Positions 1 to 5,633 of a stretch of 5,649 bases of DNA are shown here, piece by piece. This stretch comes from an uncultured Prevotella sp. GTDB taxonomy: Bacteria > Bacteroidota > Bacteroidia > Bacteroidales > Bacteroidaceae. Within the stretch, counting starts at the first letter, position 1, and each line of letters opens with the position of its first letter. A program made the translations under genes and the position numbers. A model generated the notes under the pieces. It had not been told where the DNA came from. It did not search any database and worked only from the letters and a program-made list of their open reading frames with translations. The stretch spans positions 1-5,649 of the forward strand of contig CAKQDG010000123.1 in assembly GCA_934219025.1 (NCBI GenBank), in the 5' to 3' direction.

Positions 1-25
1 TGCTCAAATGCGTGGGGCTTTTTTG
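1..25 (+). terminator. Probable 3' arm and U-tract of a terminator cut by the window edge
   Basis: The window opens with a G-rich arm, GCGTGGGGC at 10-18, followed by seven or so T residues with a final TTTG. This is the usual look of the descending arm and U-tract of an intrinsic terminator. The ascending arm (expected to contain GCCCCACGC) would lie left of base 1, so the hairpin cannot be confirmed. It ends only about 30 bp before the ATG of the Abi-family gene. From family knowledge, abiF-type genes are often preceded by a structured small RNA that ends in a terminator, so this may be the tail of that RNA. It could equally end an unrelated upstream gene. Confidence 0.35.
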
Positions 26-55
26 TATATATACGTTCACTCTCAAAATACGCTA

Positions 56-967
56 ATGGAAAGATTACCGCACTTCACGAAACATTATATGACAGAGACG
101 GACTTGATGGATCTGTTGGAAAGTCGTGGACTCGTCATTTCTGATGAAGCCAAAGCGGTACGGTATTTGGAGAGCATCGGGTACTATCGTCTTTCTGCTT
201 ATATGTACCCATTCTTGAAAGTTCCCAAAGAATCTCATCACTATAAAGAAGGCACAACTTTTCAGCAAGTGTTGAATCTGTATCGCTTCGACAAGAAGTT
301 GCGCATGCTTCTTCTCAATGAGATAGAGAAAGTTGAGATAGCTATTCGTCGTGCCATTATGAATATTCCTGTTCAGATGACTGGAGATATTTATTGGCTG
401 ACAAATTCTGTTCACTTTGCCAACCAAAGAACTTTCCAAGACACAAAGAACACCATCGAGAGAGAATATACGAAATCAACAGAAGAGTTTATCAAGCATT
501 TCAAGAACAGTTATTGCGACCCATATCCACCGTCATGGATCTTGGGTGAGTTGTTGACGATGGGCAATGTGAATATGGTTTACCGCAATCTGAAGGCAGA
601 CAAGATACGTAAACGAATCTCACATTACTTCGGCTTGCAACCTATCGTGTTGGAATCTTGGATAACATCTTTGACCTTGTTGAGAAATGCATGTTGCCAC
701 CATTCAAGGGCTTGGAACAAGGTAAGTTCCATCGTACCTGTTTCTCCAAGAAGGATAGCCCATTCGTGGATTATTCTGCCGACAAACCCTCAAAGAGTGT
801 ATTTCACAATCTGCATCATCAAGTATTTCCTTGACATTATATCACCCAACAATGATATGTTGGGAAAGATGCACACGCTATTTTCCAATTATCCAGAGAT
901 TGATCTGGTAGCTCTTGGATTTCCAAATGGATGGGAGAGCGAACCTTTATGGACAAAACAGATGTAA
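56..967 (+). CDS. Abi_2 family (AbiD/AbiF-like) HEPN protein, probable abortive-infection or toxin RNase
   Basis: A 303-residue cytoplasmic protein, close to the usual length of Abi_2 proteins. Family hallmarks are visible in order: an N-terminal segment with GLVISDEAKA and YLESIGYYRLSAYMYPF (about residues 25-53), a central FDKKLRMLLLNEIEKVEIAIR stretch (about 78-98, pattern FD..LR..L...IE..E...R), PPSWILGELLTMGNV (158-172), and LLRNACCHHSRAWN (208-221). The last holds the HEPN R-x4-6-H signature (R210, with H215 and H216), which in this superfamily forms the ribonuclease site. Known members block phage growth by harming the infected cell; the target here is inferred only as RNA. An in-frame ATG at position 8 would add 16 residues, but it lies inside the terminator-like sequence and the family N-terminus aligns better with the ATG at 56. 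There is no clear promoter in the 55 bp visible, so expression may come from upstream. Base composition is more AT-rich than cysS, which fits an accessory gene. Confidence 0.88.
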   Translation: MERLPHFTKHYMTETDLMDLLESRGLVISDEAKAVRYLESIGYYRLSAYMYPFLKVPKESHHYKEGTTFQQVLNLYRFDKKLRMLLLNEIEKVEIAIRRAIMNIPVQMTGDIYWLTNSVHFANQRTFQDTKNTIEREYTKSTEEFIKHFKNSYCDPYPPSWILGELLTMGNVNMVYRNLKADKIRKRISHYFGLQPIVLESWITSLTLLRNACCHHSRAWNKVSSIVPVSPRRIAHSWIILPTNPQRVYFTICIIKYFLDIISPNNDMLGKMHTLFSNYPEIDLVALGFPNGWESEPLWTKQM

Positions 968-1053
968 ATGCTTTTGCCAAAAGAATTCAAGAATAGGAAA
1001 ACGCCAGGCTTAAAGCAATTGACAATCAACTAATAATAGATACTGATTTTAAA
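949..1053 (+). pseudogene. Possible remnant of a gene downstream of abi, interrupted by TAG
   Basis: In the +1 frame relative to abi, an ATG at 949 overlaps the abi stop by 19 bases and reads MDKTDVNAFAKRIQE, then TAG at 994-996. The same frame continues after the stop as ENARLKAIDNQLIIDTDFK, with charged, helix-like composition, before it runs into the 3' end of the opposing YolD-like gene. Overlapping starts of this kind are typical of co-transcribed gene pairs. The continuous coding character across the stop suggests a truncated second gene of the abi unit. I do not recognise the family. A chance open stretch is a real alternative, and no other gene is visible in the 81 bp between abi and the converging gene. 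Confidence 0.22.
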
Positions 1054-1435
1054 TGTTTCTCCTTTTTTTCTTAATAGCCTCTTCGTATCCGGTAAGGGCG
1101 GAGAAGGGGGCGAACTGTGCCGCACGGTTGAGCATCGACATCTGTGGATGCTTGGTGGATACATGATGCGGATGGTTTATGATTTCGTTGTAATTCATAA
1201 TTGTTGTTTTTTGGGGGGGGGAGGACGACTCGGACTTCTCGGACTTCTCGGACTTCTCGGACTTTTCGGACTTCTCGGACGACTCGGACGGCTCGGACTT
1301 TTCGGACTTCTCGGACTTCTCGGACGGCTCGGACTTTTCGGACTTTTCGGACTTTTCGGACAACTCGGACTTCTCGGACTTTTCGGAGCTCTTGGAGAAC
1401 TCAGGGAATGTTATATTATTAAGGGGTATATTCAT
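1049..1435 (-). CDS. YolD-like small protein with an N-terminal Ser-Glu-Lys repeat tract
   Basis: A 128-residue frame with three parts: a short head (residues 1-15, MNIPLNNITFPEFSK), a low-complexity tract of SEK triplets with occasional SEP, SES and SEL (about 16-72), and a C-terminal 49-residue domain starting at Met80. That domain contains HPHHVSTKHPQM and RAAQFAPFSALTGYEEAI (about 104-121), the signature of YolD-like proteins, which are found next to Y-family polymerases of the UvrX/YqjW type. Their role is not settled; a UmuD-like accessory function has been suggested. The frame begins 7 bp after the polymerase stop codon, so the two are probably one transcript. The start is uncertain. 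ATG 1435 gives the fused form. ATG 1198 gives the bare domain and is preceded by an A-rich stretch (AAAAAACAACAATT), the style of leader used by Bacteroidetes genes. The charged tract is expected to be disordered. A C9 run separates tract and domain and could change the frame by slippage. Confidence 0.72.
   Translation of the reverse strand: MNIPLNNITFPEFSKSSEKSEKSELSEKSEKSEKSEPSEKSEKSEKSEPSESSEKSEKSEKSEKSEKSESSSPPQKTTIMNYNEIINHPHHVSTKHPQMSMLNRAAQFAPFSALTGYEEAIKKKRRNI
1207..1221. repeat. Adjacent homopolymers T6-G9 (C9-A6 on the coding strand)
   Basis: Six T (1207-1212) are followed directly by nine G (1213-1221). On the minus, coding strand this is C9A6, placed between the Ser-Glu-Lys repeat and the ATG (1198) of the YolD-like domain. 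With nine C the repeat and domain are in frame. With eight C the repeat frame ends at a TGA that overlaps ATG 1198 as ATGA. With ten C the frame runs through the domain in the wrong phase and stops near its end. Runs of this length are prone to slipped-strand changes and also to sequencing error. Confidence 0.9.
1223..1402. repeat. 9-bp minisatellite, about 20 tandem units, inside a reading frame
   Basis: From 1223 to 1384 there are 18 consecutive nonamers of form GGACNNNTC with no indel: GGACTTCTC (8), GGACTTTTC (5), GGACGACTC (2), GGACGGCTC (2) and GGACAACTC (1), my hand counts. Two degenerate units, GGAGCTCTT and GGAGAACTC, follow to 1402. On the minus strand each unit gives three codons, mostly GA(A/G)-AAG-TCC (Glu-Lys-Ser), with CCG, TCG or TTG replacing AAG in variants. 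The unit length is a multiple of three, so gain or loss of units would lengthen or shorten the peptide without breaking the frame. Variant units recur in interspersed order, as expected from slippage or unequal exchange. Confidence 0.95.
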
Positions 1436-1442
1436 TCCTCAT

Positions 1443-2951
1443 TCACTCATGGTGTCCTCCAATCTGTTCGTTTCTATCCTTTGCCGTTGCCCCCTCTTCA
1501 AAGTCGAGGGCTTTAAGGATGGTGTTTTTGCCAAATGATTTCTTTATTTTTATCACCGCCTCTTGCATGCGGCGCTCTTTGGCAAGAAGCTTGTCCTCCT
1601 TTTCACGTTCGCGGCGCAGAGCATCATAGTCGGTGAAGAGGTCGAGCTGTTGAGGCTGTTCCGCTTCAATCAGGTCTTCGCTTACCACATTGCCGGCAGT
1701 TATATTCAGTCGTCTTATCAGCAGGGTCGGGTCTACGAGTCTGTCGAACAGAGCCACGGTGGCTTCAGTTATCAGTCTTGTAGACGAAGTGGGGCGTGGA
1801 AGTCTTGTTCCTCCGTTCACGGGTTTCGGCACAATCTTTCCGTAATGGTTTAGTGCAACGTCGCGAATAGGAGTATAACCGGCTTCATATGATGTGAGAC
1901 TCTCGGCATCGTATCCCACATAGATGCCGATGCTGTGGGCAACGAGTCGCTTGTCTACGAGGTCGAGAGCCAGTGCCTCCGCCATTTCCTTTATCACGAC
2001 GAGAGCTTTCTTGTAGGTATAGGGACATTGCAACACCTGTCCTTGACTCAGCGAGTTCACCGCAGGCTTGTATTCCTTTATCGCCTGCATCGTGCATGGT
2101 TCCCACCCCCAGGCGTGGTCGATAAGCAATTCCGCATTCACGCCAAAGAGTCTGTAGAGGAGCTCCTCGTTCCGTTCCGACTGAAGTGCAATGTCGCCCA
2201 TCGTGTATATGCCGTAAGGTTCAAGTCTTTTGGCGATGCCCCTGCCCACGCGCCAGAAGTCAGTCAGCGGGCGGTGGCTCCAAAGTTGTTTGCGGTAACT
2301 CATTTCATCAAGTTCAGCAATCCTCACCCCGTCCTTGTCGGCAGGAATGTGTTTTGCCACGATATCCATCGCTACCTTACAGAGATACATATTAGTCCCG
2401 ATGCCGGCAGTAGCCGTGATGCCAGTAGTATTCAAGACGTCCTGTATCATAGTCATGGCAAGCTCGTGGGCCGTCATCTTCAGATGCTTCAGATAAGGAG
2501 TAACATCTATGAACACCTCATCTATAGAATATACGTGGATATCCTCTTGGGCGATATATTTCAGGTATATGCCGTATATCTGTGCGCTCACCTCGATATA
2601 TCGTGCCATTCTGGGCTTTGCAATGATATAGTCGAGTTCCCAGTCGGGATGAATCTTCAATTCCGGGTCGAAGGAAGATTTGCCGCAGAATTTGCCACCG
2701 CACGCCATTCGCCGCTTGTTGTTTATCTCTCTCACGCGCTGCACCACTTCAAAGAGTCTTGCCCTTCCGCCAATGCCGTATGCCTTGAGCGATGGCGACA
2801 CGGCAAGACAGATGGTCTTTTCCGTGCGGCTCTCGTCGGCTACAACAAGATTTGTTGTAAGAGGGTCAAGCCCCCTTGCAACACATTCCACCGAGGCATA
2901 AAACGACTTTAGGTCGATGGCAATATAAGTTTTGTTGTCTTGCTGTTCCAT
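1443..2951 (-). CDS. Y-family translesion DNA polymerase (UmuC/UvrX-like)
   Basis: A complete 502-residue error-prone polymerase that should copy past damaged template bases. Visible elements: the first catalytic motif YIAIDLKSFYASVE (residues 9-22) with metal-binding Asp13 and the likely steric-gate Tyr18; a nucleotide-binding stretch around RTEKTICLAVSPSLKAYGI (about 42-60); the second catalytic motif YSIDEVFID (141-149) with Asp144 and Glu145; a helix-hairpin-helix region VGRGIAKRLEPYGI (about 235-248); a little-finger domain; and QLDLF (435-439), a textbook sliding-clamp-binding motif. A charged helix and the tail FGKNTILKALDFEEGAT ... RNEQIGGHHE follow, as in UvrX/YqjW-type proteins of Firmicutes. 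At about 500 residues it is longer than Pol IV (about 350) and UmuC (about 420). The ATG at 2951 is preferred because an upstream in-frame TTG (2969) lies inside the -7 promoter box. A YolD-like gene follows after 7 bp. No UmuD-like gene is present in the window. Confidence 0.95.
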   Translation of the reverse strand: MEQQDNKTYIAIDLKSFYASVECVARGLDPLTTNLVVADESRTEKTICLAVSPSLKAYGIGGRARLFEVVQRVREINNKRRMACGGKFCGKSSFDPELKIHPDWELDYIIAKPRMARYIEVSAQIYGIYLKYIAQEDIHVYSIDEVFIDVTPYLKHLKMTAHELAMTMIQDVLNTTGITATAGIGTNMYLCKVAMDIVAKHIPADKDGVRIAELDEMSYRKQLWSHRPLTDFWRVGRGIAKRLEPYGIYTMGDIALQSERNEELLYRLFGVNAELLIDHAWGWEPCTMQAIKEYKPAVNSLSQGQVLQCPYTYKKALVVIKEMAEALALDLVDKRLVAHSIGIYVGYDAESLTSYEAGYTPIRDVALNHYGKIVPKPVNGGTRLPRPTSSTRLITEATVALFDRLVDPTLLIRRLNITAGNVVSEDLIEAEQPQQLDLFTDYDALRREREKEDKLLAKERRMQEAVIKIKKSFGKNTILKALDFEEGATAKDRNEQIGGHHE

Positions 2952-2966
2952 TTGTAAATTATTCCA

Positions 2967-2974
2967 CAAAGGTA
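2967..2974 (-). promoter_or_regulatory. -7 box of the polymerase promoter (TACCTTTG)
   Basis: Read on the minus strand this is TACCTTTG, an exact match to the Bacteroidetes -7 consensus TAnnTTTG. It lies 15 bp upstream of the polymerase ATG, giving a predicted leader of only about 10 bases. No TTTG is found 19-21 bp further upstream, so the -33 element is missing or weak. That would fit low basal expression or dependence on an activator, but this is inference. Confidence 0.6.
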
Positions 2975-2995
2975 GCTATTATTTCTTTGATTAAA

Positions 2996-3027
2996 TTTGG
3001 CGAGTGTTTTATTTTAGTATATCTTTG
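2996..3027 (+). promoter_or_regulatory. Bacteroidetes-type promoter for the YitT-family gene
   Basis: TTTG at 2996-2999, a spacer of exactly 20 bp, then TATCTTTG at 3020-3027 matches the Bacteroidetes consensus TTTG-N19-21-TAnnTTTG at every specified base. Transcription should start at about 3032-3035. This leaves a leader of about 80 bases before the preferred ATG at 3114. An ATG at 3036 is almost at the predicted transcript start and would need near-leaderless translation. Confidence 0.75.
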
Positions 3028-3113
3028 CAACTGAGATGGACAGAAAGCCGGAAAGTGAACATTCCGTTCTTTTGTCGTTATCGATACATTTTGATTATAA
3101 CAAGAGCAAAACG

Positions 3114-4004
3114 ATGAGTAAATTTTTATCAAGTATCAGTCTTCGTATGGACAGACAGCAGTTAAAGGATTTTCTGCTTATATGTTTTGGTGTTTTGGCA
3201 TATGCCATAGGCTATACTGCATTCATTCTGCCGGAAAAGGTTGTGATGGGAGGAGTTTCCGGTTTGTCTGCTCTGATTTATTATGCCACTACATTTTCTC
3301 CTGGCTATTCAATCTGGATTCTCAATTTCATGATGCTCGGCATTGCCATAAAGGCATTGTCGAAGCAGTTTATTTACCGCACTGTAGTAGGCGTAACGAT
3401 ACTTGCCTTGCTCGTGAGAGTCTTGCAGCCTTTTTTCGAGGCATATCCTATAGTAACGGCAGGCGACGACAAGTTTATGCATGTGCTTATTGGCGGCGTG
3501 TTGTGTGGTGCCGGGTTGGGACTTATCTATTCTCACAATGGTTCCACGGGAGGTACAGACATAATAATAGCCCTCTTGAACAAGCATTTCCGGATGAGTT
3601 TCGGCAGGGCGATGCAGTTTATCGACATAACAATCATCTCCTCTTCATACCTGCTCTTCCACAGTATGGAGATAATAGTGTATGGCGTTGCTTTCACGCT
3701 AATTGCCAGCTATGTGTGTGACTATGTGGTGAACGGAACGCGGCAGACCGTGCAGTTTATCATCATATCGAAGCAATACAAGGATATTGCCGATGTTATA
3801 AACCGCAAGATACACCGTGGCGTTACCGTGATTGAAGGCAAGGGATGGTATTCAAAACAGGAGGTGGACATACTGATTGTTATGGCGCGCCGGTATGAAA
3901 CGCAAGACATATTTAATTATATAAAGAAAATCGACCCCAACGCCCTCGTTTCGCAGTCAAACTGCCAAGGAGTGTTCGGCGAAGGATTCGACTCGATAAA
4001 GTAG
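3114..4004 (+). CDS. YitT family integral membrane protein (DUF161 plus DUF2179)
   Basis: A 296-residue inner-membrane protein with the two-part YitT layout. The first about 205 residues hold several hydrophobic segments (roughly 20-40, 46-60, 66-82, 89-108, 121-140, 168-183 and 187-206), with the family motif HNGSTGGTDIIIALLNK at 141-157. The remainder (about 210-296) is a soluble DUF2179 domain with TVQFIIIS, HRGVTVIEGKGWYS and a C-terminal ANALVS-like segment (NALVSQSN) before GVFGEGFDSIK. Length and layout are normal for the family. Its biochemical role is not firmly known; transport has been proposed. The start at 3114 is chosen because A-rich sequence (AACAAGAGCAAAACG) precedes it and because it begins just before the first membrane helix. 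The in-frame ATG at 3036 adds 26 polar residues that look non-conserved. It is transcribed divergently from the polymerase. No hairpin terminator is evident after the TAG. Confidence 0.9.
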   Translation: MSKFLSSISLRMDRQQLKDFLLICFGVLAYAIGYTAFILPEKVVMGGVSGLSALIYYATTFSPGYSIWILNFMMLGIAIKALSKQFIYRTVVGVTILALLVRVLQPFFEAYPIVTAGDDKFMHVLIGGVLCGAGLGLIYSHNGSTGGTDIIIALLNKHFRMSFGRAMQFIDITIISSSYLLFHSMEIIVYGVAFTLIASYVCDYVVNGTRQTVQFIIISKQYKDIADVINRKIHRGVTVIEGKGWYSKQEVDILIVMARRYETQDIFNYIKKIDPNALVSQSNCQGVFGEGFDSIK

Positions 4005-4038
4005 GGATTAGAGGTGAGAGATTAAGGATTAGAGATTA
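4004..4038 (+). repeat. Five tandem 7-bp units of the form RRGATTA
   Basis: Beginning at the last base of the yitT-family stop codon, the sequence falls into heptads GGGATTA, GAGGTGA, GAGATTA, AGGATTA and GAGATTA. Four of the five end in GATTA and the second is degenerate. This purine-rich tract directly adjoins the 9-bp tract downstream. It has no open frame of interest and no inverted repeat, so it is not an obvious terminator. Function unknown. Confidence 0.75.
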
Positions 4039-4041
4039 TTT

Positions 4042-4110
4042 GTCCTTTTGGTCTTATTTGTCCTATTAGTCCTATCAATCATATTTCTCCCAGCTCTCCC
4101 ATTCCTCCCA
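4042..4110 (+). repeat. Degenerate 9-bp repeat with GTCC/CTCC phase, about 8 units
   Basis: A four-base core recurs every 9 bp at 4042, 4051, 4060, 4069, 4078, 4087, 4096 and 4105, as GTCC, GTCT, GTCC, GTCC, ATCA, CTCC, CTCC and CTCC. The five bases between are mostly TTTTG, TATTT, TATTA and similar pyrimidine- or T-rich strings. Register is kept without indels across the tract. It is intergenic and non-coding as far as I can see. The same GTCC-every-9 pattern, in coding form, makes up the Ser-Glu-Lys tract at 1223-1402. Confidence 0.75.
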
Positions 4111-4142
4111 ATAAAGAAAAAAAACAATAAAAACAAAACAAT
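4111..4142 (+). promoter_or_regulatory. A-rich translation leader of cysS
   Basis: The 32 bases before the cysS ATG are almost all A, with a few T and C, and contain no purine-rich Shine-Dalgarno core such as AGGAGG. Bacteroidetes commonly start translation from such unstructured A-rich leaders, so this supports ATG 4143 as the start. No convincing TTTG/TAnnTTTG promoter is seen between yitT and cysS; TTATTTG strings at about 4036-4042 and 4054-4060 are only partial matches. Confidence 0.5.
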
Positions 4143-5633
4143 ATGCAACAAACACTTCTTATTTACAATACCCTAACAAGGAAGAAAGAGCGCTTCGAAC
4201 CGCTCCATGCTCCCAATGTGGGTATGTATGTGTGCGGTCCTACGGTATATGGCGATCCGCATCTCGGACATGCACGTCCGGCAATAACCTTCGACCTCGT
4301 GTTCCGTTACTTGAAGCATCTTGGCTATAAGGTGCGCTACGTGAGAAACATCACCGATGTGGGCCATCTTGAGCATGATGCCGACGAGGGCGACGACAAA
4401 ATAGAGAAGAAGGCACGACTGGAGCAGCTGGAGCCGATGGAGATAGCACAGTATTACACCAACCGCTATCATGACGCTATGAAGGCACTGAATGTTCTGC
4501 CGCCAAGCATAGAGCCGCATGCCTCAGGCCATATCATCGAGCAGGAAGAACTCGTGAAGCAGATTCTCGACAACGGATTTGCATACGAGAGCAACGGCAG
4601 CGTGTATTTCGACATCGAGAAATATAACAAGGTGCACCACTATGGCATTCTCTCTCACCGCAACCTCGACGATGTTATCAACGAGAGCCGTCAGCTCGAC
4701 GGAGTGGGGGAGAAGAAAAATCAGGTGGACTTCGCCCTATGGAAGAAAGCTTCGCCCGAGCATATCATGCGCTGGCCAAGTCCGTGGAGCGACGGATTCC
4801 CGGGATGGCACTGCGAGTGTACGGCAATGGGCAGAAAATATCTTGGCAACCACTTCGATATCCACGGAGGAGGAATGGACCTCGTGTTCCCGCATCACGA
4901 ATGTGAGATAGCACAGGCTGTGGCAAGTCAGGGCGACCAGATGGTGAAATACTGGATGCACAACAATATGCTGACCATCAACGGACAGAAGATGGGCAAG
5001 AGTCTTGGCAACTTCATCACCCTTGAGGAGTTCTTCACCGGAAAGCACAAGCTCCTGGAACAGGCTTATTCGCCGATGACAATCCGATTCTTCATCCTCT
5101 CGGCACACTACCGCGGCACAGTGGACTTCTCTAACGAAGCACTGAAGGCAAGCGAGAAGGGACTGGAGAAACTGATGAACGGCATTGCGGATTTGGAGCA
5201 TGTGCCGGTAAGCGACAAGTGTGATGCCGAGACGGAGAAACTCGTAAAGGAACTGCGCCAGAAGTGTTACGACGCCATGAACGACGACTTTGCCACTCCA
5301 CAGGTGATCAGCTACTTGTTTGAGGCATGCTCTACGGTGAACAAGCTCATCGACCACAAGGCTACGATATGTGCCGACTGTCTGAAAGAACTTACTGACA
5401 CCATGCGCACATTCGCCTTTGATATCCTCGGACTGAAAGACGAGCGCTCCGATTCGAGCGATGCCCGTGAGGAGGCATTCGGAAAGGTTATGGACATGGT
5501 GCTCGACCTTCGTGCCAAGGCCAAGGCTGCCAAGGACTGGGCTACGAGCGACCAGATTCGCGATGCTCTGAAAGATGCCGGTTTCGAGGTGAACGACACT
5601 AAGGACGGCGTGACATGGAGACTGAATAAATAA
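4143..5633 (+). CDS. cysS: Cysteinyl-tRNA synthetase
   Basis: A complete 496-residue class I aminoacyl-tRNA synthetase, which charges tRNA-Cys with cysteine using ATP in the cytoplasm. Seen in order: [18 protein letters not shown] (residues 29-46) with the HIGH-type signature HLGH at 40-43; [20 protein letters not shown] (68-87); PHASGHI (125-131); [15 protein letters not shown] (221-235); the [18 protein letters not shown] stretch (241-258); and the second signature KMGKS at 283-287, a variant of KMSKS. By alignment from memory with the E. coli enzyme, the zinc ligands would be Cys31, Cys226, His251 and Glu255; all are present. A helical anticodon-binding region follows DFSNEAL and ends in a typical [17 protein letters not shown] tail. 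Relative to E. coli (461 residues) it has extra sequence around [15 protein letters not shown], which I recall as usual in Bacteroidetes. Codons favour C or G in the third position more than abi does, in keeping with a resident housekeeping gene. Only 16 bases follow the stop. Confidence 0.98.
   Translation: MQQTLLIYNTLTRKKERFEPLHAPNVGMYVCGPTVYGDPHLGHARPAITFDLVFRYLKHLGYKVRYVRNITDVGHLEHDADEGDDKIEKKARLEQLEPMEIAQYYTNRYHDAMKALNVLPPSIEPHASGHIIEQEELVKQILDNGFAYESNGSVYFDIEKYNKVHHYGILSHRNLDDVINESRQLDGVGEKKNQVDFALWKKASPEHIMRWPSPWSDGFPGWHCECTAMGRKYLGNHFDIHGGGMDLVFPHHECEIAQAVASQGDQMVKYWMHNNMLTINGQKMGKSLGNFITLEEFFTGKHKLLEQAYSPMTIRFFILSAHYRGTVDFSNEALKASEKGLEKLMNGIADLEHVPVSDKCDAETEKLVKELRQKCYDAMNDDFATPQVISYLFEACSTVNKLIDHKATICADCLKELTDTMRTFAFDILGLKDERSDSSDAREEAFGKVMDMVLDLRAKAKAAKDWATSDQIRDALKDAGFEVNDTKDGVTWRLNK

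Noticed and set aside
25..34. Palindrome GTATATATAC upstream of abi as an operator
   Set aside because: It is a simple AT alternation that arises easily by chance, with no second copy or known binding protein to support it.
971..983. Small hairpin CTTTT-GCC-AAAAG after abi as a terminator
   Set aside because: Its five weak base pairs, a three-base loop and no U-tract after it make it too weak to call.
994..996. TAG read as glutamine (stop-codon recoding, as in some Prevotella-infecting crAss-like phages)
   Set aside because: Only one in-frame TAG is involved, the YitT-family gene uses TAG as its real stop, and there is no phage context here.
1223..1402. CRISPR array
   Set aside because: Units are 9 bp and contiguous with no unique spacers, and there are no cas genes.
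1148..1516. Plus-strand frames through the minisatellite (Gly-Leu-Leu and Arg-Thr-Ser repeats)
   Set aside because: The 9-bp unit contains no stop in several frames, so these are by-products. Only the minus-strand frame connects to a recognisable domain and to an upstream gene.
1935..2912. Long 325-codon open frame opposite the polymerase gene
   Set aside because: It lies entirely antisense to a gene with clear catalytic motifs and its translation shows no recognisable domain.
2952..2969. TTG at 2969 as the polymerase start
   Set aside because: It sits inside the -7 promoter box, so it would not be on the transcript. ATG 2951 also fits the family N-terminus.
3036..3113. 26-residue N-terminal extension of the YitT-family protein from ATG 3036
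   Set aside because: It starts at about the predicted transcript start, is polar and unlike the family, and ATG 3114 has a better A-rich leader. It is not fully excluded.
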